Below are positions 23,341 to 33,796 of a stretch of 51,457 bases of DNA, piece after piece. Location of the stretch: the NCBI GenBank assembly GCA_032988165.1, contig JANTQF010000249.1, positions 1 to 51,457 on the forward strand. Direction: 5' to 3'. A program made the translations under genes and the position numbers. Each line of letters opens with the position of its first letter. Position 1 is the stretch's first letter. The notes under the pieces are model-generated. The model was not told where the DNA came from and did not search any database. It saw only the letters and a program-made list of their open reading frames with translations. Source of the DNA: Emmonsiellopsis sp. PD_33 (Eukaryota; Ascomycota; Eurotiomycetes; Onygenales; Ajellomycetaceae).

Positions 23341-23428
23341 TGTATATTATATATCAGCTCAATTCTTCAGCTGTGACATGGAAAATCTATGAATCTACTG
23401 AAGGCTAGCTCCTAAAGGGGGGAGTAGT

Positions 23429-23747
23429 TATAATGTACAAAGAAGACTGCATGTCACATGTAGATCAACTGTGCCCTCAGATCTTGGATTTTGAATCTTG
23501 GGCCTGACAGTGCACCTAACAGTGCACCTAGCAAACATACATGTGGTGCACACTTAGTAGTTAGCTATTAATATATATGCTATGCAGGTTTCTTATGAAA
23601 AGAACCAGCAAACAGTCCTATTACTATATAACCCCTATATTTAAAATATACATACATTTTTACCTGTCTATTCTCATCACACTGTTCAATGACTCATAGT
23701 CCACCTTTTAAATTAAAATATCTTTATATTCAATACTAGATATTACA
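23429..23747 (+). repeat. 3' LTR of family A copy I
   Basis: 319 bases, preceded by the polypurine tract CTAAAGGGGGGAGTAGT and followed by the right target duplication TGTCT. It differs from the 5' LTR mainly by transitions. Confidence 0.9.
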
Positions 23748-26613
23748 TGTCTCTAACTAGATCTTTATATAAATATTTATCTATTCTGACCTCATATAGT
23801 TCTCTTCTATTTATATCACATGATCTTATAATTTCTTTTTCTTTTTTCTTTCTTTCTCTAGCAATTATAATCTTAATTTTAGCATCTAATTTATATGATC
23901 TATTAATCAGAATGCATCCATTACATTTTATAATTACTAATTTAATCTTTTCTTAGAAATCTCTGATATTTTACTCATCTTCCAAATATAACTTATATGT
24001 ATAGTAGAATCTTTTGAATGCAACTCATGTATATAGCTAACTTCTCTGAATTCCAATAAATACTAATAAAATATCCTGTAGGATATTAGCTTTATATAAT
24101 TCACCTTAGTTCAGCTCTACTGAATAACATGTCAGTGAAAGGCCCTAAAGCCCTAACAATTTATATTATTATCTTATAAGATTTTCCCTTAATCTATATG
24201 AATTCTTCAAACTTTTAGAATCCAATTAATCTTTTACATTCATCATAAATATAGATCCTCTACATAAAGACAGCTCTTCTCCTCAGAACTCTAAAGTTAA
24301 TTTTTAAAACCTCATCTAATAGCTTATAGCTCAAGTTCAGAGCCTCTCTAAATAAATTTATATATTTACTCTGACTCTAATATCTATTTTAACTCCTATT
24401 CCTCTAACTGCTTCATCAGATAACATCATGAAATATCTAAAAGAGAAACTCATCACACTGATAACCTTTAGTAGTGAAAAGCTCATTAAATATCCTATCT
24501 GGCAACTCAATGTTATAGTTAAAATTAATATTAACAGTCATATAATTAATAATTTAATCAATTAAATATAATATATCTTCTCATGACTCTCCAGCACTGC
24601 CTCTATCTAATTCTACTCTTAGATGAAGGTTAATTTATACTTCTTACTATCTTCTAATATTATTCTAAATCAGCTAGATGTTTTATTCTTTAATCCTACA
24701 GTAATTTTAAAGGCTTTCACCTGGCTGCACAGTATTCATTAGTGAACTCTCTTGCTAGCTATCTTTCTCCTGATGTTCAATCAGAAGATCCTTAAGATTA
24801 ATGAGTAATTATAGAATAATATAATTAAGAAGATTATACTTAAGAAAGTCATTAATTTTAACCTCCTATAATAAACTATCTTCATCTGAGAACCTACTTT
24901 GTATGCTAACTATTATATAGAACTCTATAAGATAGAGAATAACCTATTTAAAATTAAAGTCATTAAGAACTAGTTTTACACTAGTACTCTCACTAACTCT
25001 AGAGAAATCTTTCTCAGAGCAACTTAACTTTATAATCTAAATATTATAAACTGAAAATTAATAGCTTATATAAATAGCTTCTACATCCTTAATATGACTA
25101 TTATTACCATCTAGTGTTGTTTTTTTTTGGGTTTGAGTTGAAAAACTACCTCAGGTGCCCACTTAAATGGGTTATTAGATCAGGAAGGGTCAACCTGAAA
25201 AACCTGTTGTGAGTTAGCACTAATTCTAGATAGATTTAGTACTAGCTATATTAAGCTTAATGCATTCTAAATCTGAATTAGCATGTCAAGGCCTGATCCC
25301 ACTAACTATATTGGGATTACACTAAGTCTAATACAGCCAGTGCTAAGCCTATTTGGGACTAGCACCAACCCATCAGGTTTGAAAAAGCCTGTCAGATTTA
25401 GTGCCTCAGGCCTGATATAGAGCTTTTTTCTTTTTAAATTTGAAACCTAGCAGATTTATGGGTTAGATTTATAACACTACTACCATTACAGACCACTGCA
25501 CCTAAAATGTGTGCATTAACTGTGATAAACCTAAGTATAGTGCTATTAACTATTATAGCACTTATATTTCTCAGAAGCTGTCTGTATGATCTGCAAACAT
25601 GCAGATCAAACCCAAAGAAAAGAAGAACTTTAAAGATATTAAATTAGACTTAGAAAAAGACTAGCTTCTATGTGAAATTGCAAGTAGAAGCTTCTAGAGT
25701 TAGATAGAAAGATCTTTAAGAAGAAAATGATAATTTTAGTAATTCTTATATCTACTATAGTTAATCATTCTTTTAATATGAATATTATAATAGATAGTAA
25801 TTACTATTATTATATAATAATTTATTCTTATATAATTAATTATTATAATCTTCTATATATCTCAATCATCCCCTAAAAAATTGAAGGCATCAGTGGTGAC
25901 ATTAGTGACTTTATATGAAATATAATGAAGCTTGATATTGATGTTAGTAGATTTCTCCAAGAGAATATCTATATATATAAAATTGAGAACCTCCTATATA
26001 ACTTTATATTAAATCTATTTTGATTGTTTAAACATCAAGCTCTCATCAATACATACAATTAGTATGTTATGTTCCCCAGAGATATTTATATGTCTGAGAA
26101 AGATATTTATAAAATCATCAACCTTCATTAGATCTCCACTAATGCCTTTAAGCTTCTCTAATGTTATAATTAGAAGCTTAAGTTTTAATCTTCTATTAAA
26201 ATCTTTTCTACTAGTATATCTAATATAGAGAAAGCTCTCTTTTAACTCTCTAAGAAGTTAAAAATCAACTTTGCAATAGTTCTTCTCTCATACTATCATG
26301 AATTTCTTGATGTTTTTAATCATAAGATCACTGAGAAGCTTTTACTATTCTATAGTATGCATAACTATCATATTAAACTTAAGAAAATAAATGGCAAAGA
26401 TCTCCAGCTATTCTGAGGACTCCTATATAATATATCATGCAGTGAACTACTTATACTCTATAAGACTCTTAATAATTTTCTTCATAAAGATTTTATCTAA
26501 GTTAGTAATTTGCCCATCAGTACACTCATCTTTTTTACTAAGAAGTCTAATGGAGGCTTCTAATTCTATATAAATTACTATAGTCTCAACTAACTCACAA
26601 GAAAAGACTGTTA
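23748..26613. other. Unclassified mutated remnant hosting a hAT-type MITE
   Basis: About 2.5 kb of AT-rich DNA without CpG, split by the MITE at 25112-25479. Minus-strand pieces read like a protein (FRVLRRRAVFM near 24290, ALGPFTDMLFSRAELR near 24130, KCNGCILINRSYKL near 23900), and the plus strand right of the MITE has a Cys-pair segment (CINCDKPKYS near 25520). Neither fits a family I can name. It may be a DNA transposon, a Helitron-like piece or a dead host gene. Confidence 0.4.
25112..25479. mobile_element. hAT-type MITE, 368 bp
   Basis: It begins TAGTGTTG and ends TAACACTA, short terminal inverted repeats of hAT type. The 8-base flanks are TTACCATC (25104-25111) and CTACCATT (25480-25487): they match except for two C/T differences, one in each copy, as expected for a mutated 8-bp target duplication. 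There is no coding capacity. Subterminal GGGTTTGAGTTGAAAAAC and CAACCTGAAAAACCTG blocks recall fungal hAT ends with GGGT/ACCC-rich subterminal repeats. Confidence 0.75.
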
Positions 26614-26618
26614 TTTAC

Positions 26619-26674
<56 letters not shown>
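26614..26674. repeat. (ATT)n microsatellite, probable LINE tail
   Basis: About 19 perfect ATT/TTA units, read as (AAT)n on the minus strand. It lies some 400 bases beyond the 3' end of the LINE ORF2 and may be its tail, similar in kind to the TAA-repeat tails of some non-LTR elements. It is nearly free of mutations although everything around it is degraded; the sequence contains no C or G to mutate. Confidence 0.85.
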
Positions 26675-26675
<1 letters not shown>

Positions 26676-29600
26676 TTTAAGGTGTATGGCAGTCAGTGAC
26701 TATGACATCTATCTAAGTATAAACTTAGGATTTTCTAGCTCAAACTATCTAATATACAGACCTAATTTACAACTTGCAATAACAGAATTCCAGCTCAGAA
26801 TAAAGAAGCTATCAAAACTGCATTTTTTATAAACAACAGTTCTCAAACCATTCACCTCAGATAGATAATGTGTAACAAAATAAGGAAAAAATTAAAGAAT
26901 GTAGAAATAGATAAAAACAGACAAACTTTTTAAGAAAAATAGCTGTAATAGCTGTCAGAATGACTTCAAAAGAAAATATAAGAAAGAAAATAAAAGAATG
27001 AAAAGTTCAAAAACAAATCAGAATACTTTCTAAAAATATAGAATATAAGATATTCTTTAAACATTCACTTCTAACCTTCAATCTCTGATAGCAATCCCAG
27101 TTACCTAAAGAAACTCAATTAAATACTTTATTCCTATTTCAGTTTGAAATAGAAACTCTATATTTACTTGATTAAATCTATGTTTCTCAAGAAGTTCAGT
27201 TTTTATATCACTATATAATGAATAAATCATTAATAAATGATAAGGATTCTCAACCAATCCACATGAGTATAAATCATTTGAATTATCCCTAAACCTTTTA
27301 AGATATGACTTGAAATAGCCATATTCAAACTTTAATTAAATAATAGAAGAGAAGATTTTCTTCTTACAATTAATTAATCTAGCTTTCCATCTTGATTTTA
27401 GACTCAAATCAGCATAACTCTAGCTTTTCCTCTGAGAATCCCACATCTCAGTCCATTTATCAAGACAAATCTCTCTTATTCTCCTCTTAATAAATAATTA
27501 AGATATAGATTTCACTGAAGAAAAAGATTTTTCAGCTTCATTTTTAGCTGCCAAATCTGCCTTTTCATTACCCTGTATCCCCATATGAGCTGAGACCCAG
27601 TGTAAATAAAATTGAACATCAGATTTTAGCCTCAAAGTCTGATTTAAAGCTCTTTAGATAGTATCTAGATTCATTTGATCATTATGAATCTCATTTCTTT
27701 GAAGTCTCTTTAAGGCTGCTTGACTATTAGAGAAGATCCATACATTTTGAATAGTAATATCTTCTCTAATCATCTTTTCTGCCAGAAGAAAGGCCTTTTA
27801 AATTGCAAAAAGCTCTGCATTAAAGACTTCACACTCCCTTCCTAGATTTCAGAAGTCTAAAGTATACCTAGAGTTCATTTTAGAATGTTTGAAAACTAAA
27901 TTAGCTTTTATATCACTCTGTTCACTTTTTGAACCATCTGAATATATTAATAAAGCTCTATCTTTATTAATCTTTTCTAGTTTTTGAAGATGTACTTTCT
28001 TTTCTTCCTCTTTTGATAAGATTCTAATATCAATATCAATCAGATTTTGTAAAGTTTTTCTCCAAGAATATAACCTCTCATATTGAATACCTTCTATATT
28101 AAGGCTTCTAAAGCATCCTTTAATCATAGAACATATTCTATAAAGCTGGAAAGGCACTAACTTCAATGAATTCTCTGAGCTTTCATTCCAATCTTCATAC
28201 TTATCCCAATCTAACTCATTTCCTGAGTTATATGGTAGATAAGATGAGGAAACTCTCTATCTAATTAGATGTTTCAAGCTCATTTTCATTATTCTTAAAG
28301 TATAATTCATACATGCCTTCTCTAGTCTTATCTCAGGAGGTGAAATAGAAGCTTCAATCTCCATAGTTCTATATGAGAAAGTCTTAAAAGCTCTTAGAAT
28401 CCTTCTTAAAACCTGATTCTGAAGTTTTTGAAACCAGCCTAAGTAATTCTTTTGATTCTTCCACCAAATCTGGACTGCAAAATCTGACACTGAGGCTGTA
28501 TAGGCTATGTAAAGTTATCTTATAGTCTGAAAGGATAGACCTCTTTTAGTATTAGAGAGTGTAAGTATATTACTCAGTGTCTTCTCTGCCTGTGCCAGCC
28601 TAATCTTAATATGAGATTTAAAGGTTAACTTTGAATCCAACCAGACCCCTAGCTATCTAACTGACTCCTTAGGCTTGATTTCTCTTTCTAATAGAGTAAT
28701 AGAGTAATTCTTCTCTCTAGATTTAGGAAAGAAATGAATCAATTCAGTTTTATCTATATCAAACTGAATTAAATTTTCATCTCCTCTTTGAAAAACCTTC
28801 TGAGCAACTTCCTCTATAACTCTATAGTTATTTTCTATAGAATGAGAACTCATAATCAAGCTCAAATCATTAATATAGCTAGGTATTCTTACTATAACTA
28901 TTCTCCTATTCTTAAAAAGAACAGTAGCATATATAGTAAATATAATAGGAGAGACTGAAGATCCCTGAGGAACTCCTATCTCAAAGGCTATCTTATCTTG
29001 TTTTTAATCATTAAAGAGAAGTTGAATGGTTCTTTCAGACATAAAACAAATAATTCAATATATTAAAGCCTTTAGTAACCCTAGGTCCTGAAGGATTCTC
29101 ACAAGTTTATTCAATGAAATATAGTTAAAAGCATCTTTTATATCTATAAAGACAGCTGAGGAAATCATTCCTTCATGCTTTACAAGTTAAATATCATGTA
29201 CAACTAATAGAGCTGCATCTATAGCTGAATTCTACCTTCTACTACCCATCTGATCCTCATATAGAAGATCAGTAGTAGTAGCTAGATAAGATAGTCTAGT
29301 TGCTACTATCTTTTCTAGTATTTTTCCTAGGCAATTCAGTAGAAATATAACTCTATAAGACTTAGGAATTGAAGCTTTTCTATTTGACTTTGCCAGTATA
29401 ATCCCAGTAGCTTCTCTCCAGCAAAGTGGGTGATATCCAGTCTCTAATAATCTTTTAAATAACTCAAACAGTTCATCTTTTAACTCAGGATAAACCTTCT
29501 GAATAATAAAATGATTAATAGTATCAGGATCAGCAGTAGTTTTAGTAGACTTAGAATATATAGCTATTTCTAATTCATCTTGAGATAAAACTAGCCACTC

Positions 29601-32600
29601 CCACTTCTCCATGTCCTTTTGATATTCATCTAAGGGGATATAACTCTCTAATTTAGGAGGCTTCTAAAATAAAACCCTCATAAATACCTGATATTTATCT
29701 TTAAATGTAACAGCCTCAATATCCTTCTCCTTATAATTATAATTCAGAGTTGGAATCTTAGCTACACCTTTATTTTTAATATAACTAAAGGCTTTAAAGA
29801 CATCTTTTTCTTGGGCATTCTCTAAGAATTCATTTCAGTAGCTTGTTTTTGCCTTTTTAATTATAGAAAAATAGTCTGACTTAGTCCTATTATAATCTTC
29901 AACAGATATTAAGTCATTTTTCCAGTCTTTTCTAAATCTAGTAAGCTTCTTTCTCTTCTGAGTTATCTCCTCAGTCCACCAGGCCTTGAAATGCTCAGAA
30001 AGATTCTTCTTTGGGATATTATCTTTAATACTTTCTAGAATAAGCTCTGTAATTAAAGAAGCTTTTTCCTCTAGTATTTCCTCAGATATTTAATTTAAAT
30101 TATCCTAGTTAAGTTCATCTTTCCTTTTTTCCTTTAGTCCTTTCAAATGAGTAAAAACCCCAGGCCAGTCAGCCTTTTCAAAGTTATATTGATTGGAAAA
30201 TAAAGGATTTTCAACTAAATCCTCTATCCCTAACTGAATATCAAAGTATATAACTTCATGGTCTGAACCTGAGGCTCTTTCATCTTCTATAAGCTACTGA
30301 CATGATTTCTCATAAAGTTTCTTTGAGAAAAAGGTAAGATCAAGAACTGATTGTCCTTTCTAACCATCTCTTTTAAATGTCATCTTATTTAACTCATTTA
30401 GTAGATCTAACTCATTAGATATAGCCCATTCAACTATGTTCTCTGCTGTCCCTATAGGATGTACATATTTATCTTCTCACTAGAAGTAATATGCATTAAA
30501 ATCCTCACTTATAATAGATAACTTCTCTAGTTTAAAGTCCTTTAAAGCTCTATTAAAAGTTCAGCTTCTATTATTTTCTTCTAAAGATCTCTCATTATAA
30601 ATATTAATCAGCTGTATAGGCTCAATCTGATCAAATTTATCAATAATGTCTCCAACTAAGATATCAGGATCTGAGATTAAATCATATCTTAGATTTAATT
30701 GAAATCTAGATCTTTTCTTAGAGTATATTGTAACTCTAGGCCTGACATCAGTTTTTTCTGGAAGAAAGTAATAGTAGCTTGAATAGAAAATTAAAAACTG
30801 CTGCTCTTTATCAAAGTTCCCCTCATGAATAAGGATGAAATCAATTTTCTCCTGAAAAGCTATATTTAAATAAGAATATAGGGGTTTACTTGATCTCTCT
30901 ATATTATTTTGAATAAAAGTAACCTTTGAGGAATCTTTTTTTGTCTTTTTTTGGGTGTTTTTTGATGTAATAGACATAAGAAAGAAACAAGTAAAGTTAT
31001 AGTAAAGATTTAACTCTACTTAAAGCTCCATCTTATTACTATTAGTGATTTCAACAGCTATTATCTTCTCTAATCTTTCCAAGGCCCTTCCATTTAACTT
31101 AGTAGGAGTCTTTGGAGAGTTCTGAGGAGCTGACTACTTCTTTTTCATAGGGGATCTATGATTTGGAGTCTTTTCAACCTGAGAATTCCTCCTTTTTCCA
31201 TTTGAAGTAGTTAGAATCTCAGGCTCAGATATTTTTTCTCTATTTCTTTCTATCCTATCTCTCTGTTTTGGAGCTAGAGAGCATTGTAGGAAGCCTGAGA
31301 GATGACTTTCCTTACAATTACTACATTTAATAGTAGCATGAGAGCAAGTCTTCTCTATAATAGAATAGAGTAAATAAGAATGCTTCCTGATATTATGATT
31401 TTGAGCACAAATACCATAAGAAGTTATTCTTTTATAAGAATTAGAGAAATGTCCCCATCTCTAGTATTTCCTACACTAAGTATTAGTCTTTAGCTTTGAT
31501 TTTGAGTTAATAAACTTATATGTTCTAAGCTTTAAGTCAGCTATCTTCAGGGAAGAGATTTTTACTTGTTCTGAAGTTATAGTAGTAACTATAACTATTT
31601 CAATTCTTCTTCTCTGTCTGTCTTCATAGCTACTCAGCCAGATTGGATCTCTTTTCAGTTAAATAAGGTTAAACTCTTCAATTTCTTGTCTTAAGAAGAA
31701 CATATCCTCCTCACCTTTAAAGATATCAACTAGAATATCATGTAGGATCAGTTTACCTCATTTTTCATTTCTATCTAAAGATATTGATGTTTGAAGCTTT
31801 TCCTTCAAGGTAGGCCTCCATTTCCTCTCATTTTGAAGAAGATAGTCAGCACTATAGTCATTTGAAGTGGTTATAACTATAGAACCTCCCATATAGGAGT
31901 TAGAAATAGTAGAAACTACCTTCAGAGTTTTTTCCTTCATCTGATCAGATGAAAAGTATTGATTTAACTTATTTCTAAGTCTAAAAATAAACTTAGAATC
32001 AGAGAAAAGACTTAGAATCTTCCTATTTTCAGGCTTCAAAATAAGCCTATATTTTTTTGATTGAAGAAGATTCTCTTTTCTTTTCTCTTCAAGCTTTAAA
32101 GGAACAAATTAAGTAGTTTTATCAGCTATATAGCTGGGTTTTTCAGCAATTTTTTGCACAGGTTTTTGAGCACAGTTTGAGATAGATTCAGACACTGCCT
32201 GAGCATATATCTGACTAGAATCAGAAGAGATTTAAGTTTGAGAAAAGAAGATGACTTTAATTGACTTTATAGTCTCCATCTTAAACTTGAGGATTTCATC
32301 AAGCTACTTTGACATGGGAATTAAAAGATCTCTAATCTCTCTAGATTCTTCTTGAAATACTTGACTTTTCAGAAGAGTAGCAGCTGCTTGAAGGTTCTCA
32401 ATCTCTTGAGCTTGTTTTTGAAACTCATCTCTTTTCTTTTTCTTCAAAATCTCTATCTCAGGGACTTTTTGAACAGGTGTTTTTTCCATGTTTCACTCAG
32501 ATAACTAACTTAATCAGAGTCTAGTTAAATGAGAACTGATTTTACCCTTTAGTTCAGCAACTAAACTAGATTTTTCAAGAGAATCTAGAAACTAAAAGTA

Positions 32601-33588
32601 GTTTTTAGAGATAAACTACTGAAATCTTCACAGACCCTCCAAGTGCTACAAAAGAGGAAAAAGGAGATTTTTGATTTCAAAGCTAAATAGCAAAGAAATG
32701 ACAGTTTTTTGAAGAAAAGCTACCAAAAAATACCCACTTTTTTGAAGAGAAACTGCTCAAAACTAGCCAGGCTTTATTTATCCTTAAGAAATCTTCCTCA
32801 TATAACAAGTATATAGCTCAAAAGTCTCAAAAACAGTGTAAAACCAGCAGATAAATACAAAAGAAAGATAAGTATTTAATGGTAGCTCTCCAGCATGTAG
32901 GAAATATGAATGGGAAGGGCAAAAACAGTTCTATTTTATTCACCCAAGAGTAAAACCCAGGAAAAAACCTCTATCTTTTGTAGAAAATAATATTTCCTAA
33001 GGAAACTATTAAGTTCTCCTGCTTATTATAGGCCCCACCTCATAATAAGATTATGTCCTGAAATATTCAATAGTTTCTATAACTAACTGAGATCCTCCTC
33101 AGTCAAAATAGACTACTATATCCTACTAAATAGCTCTGAGTTTGCAAAGAGAATCAATTGGGTACATCCCAAAATAAGTATCATACTCTCTATCACCAGA
33201 TATATATATATAAGAATATATTTTTATATATCTTTTGTTTGCAGGGATCAAGCTACTCCTCAGACAAAGAAATTCCTTCTCTAATATCAAGTATAGGAGG
33301 GGAGGGGGGGGCATTTCAAAGGAAGGAGGACATTTTGAAGGGAAGGGTAATAAGGATTAATAGTAGCTTTCTTATCAGATAAGCTCTGTTTCAAAGGTGT
33401 GCCAGCTAAATTAGCTGGGGAAGGTTGGGAGAGAGGCTTGACACAGTAGGAGAGGGAAAATCAAAACAATCAGAGTTTTCACAGGCAATTGAAACTGTAA
33501 TAACTTAACCAATTTGACTCATAAATGCTCAGTGATTCTTTCAAAAGAAAGAATAGGCTTTGATCTACCTGTCACTCAATTTATATGA

Positions 33589-33692
33589 TGTTTGGACCAG
33601 TAGTTGTGGTGCTGTGGTGAAAAAGAGGGATAACCTCCCACTTTTCAATGAAACCACATTTTTGCACACCACACCCCCAATTCTGGTCCAAA
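33589..33692. repeat. Imperfect hairpin in the LINE 5' region
   Basis: TTTGGACCAG (33589) is matched by CTGGTCCAAA about 90 bases on, with further pairing between GTGGTGCTGTGGTG and the CACACCACACCCCC stretch. It falls in the least degraded part of the AT-rich block and could be a structured 5' UTR. Confidence 0.4.
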
Positions 33693-33796
33693 CCTCACTA
33701 AAGTTGAATGGCAAATAGATCTCAATGAGGGCTTTCAAATGAGAGTATTTGCATTCAGAAATCCAAAGGGGAAGGCATGTTTGAAGAATTGGAGTG

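Larger units (their letters stand above)
16178..23747 (+). mobile_element. Family A Gypsy chromovirus, complete but dead (copy I)
   Basis: A 7570-base LTR retrotransposon with a perfect 5-bp target duplication TGTCT (16173-16177 and 23748-23752). Order of recognisable, stop-filled domains on the plus strand: gag-like region (about 16500-17650), protease (about 17880-18150; INLGVEVNFIS, the D to N change fits G:C to A:T mutation), reverse transcriptase (about 18480-19120; YPLPLIS, LDIYCIIYLNDIIIY where YLDD has become YLND), RNase H (about 19290-19700), integrase (about 20100-21000) and a chromodomain (about 21330-21505; IENLKNVQDLVNKF at its end). This order defines Ty3/Gypsy chromoviruses. 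A further 1.9 kb lies between the chromodomain and the polypurine tract (23411-23427). Stops sit where Gln, Trp or Arg codons are expected. No autonomous activity is possible. Confidence 0.9.

Noticed and set aside
23429..23747. Considered as a solo LTR
   Set aside because: The matching TGTCT duplications show that it pairs with 16178-16496 as one element.
26391..26573. 60-codon plus-strand frame
   Set aside because: Leu/Ile/Ser-rich antisense-type frame in AT-rich DNA without start context or homology; stops are rare on pyrimidine-rich strands here.
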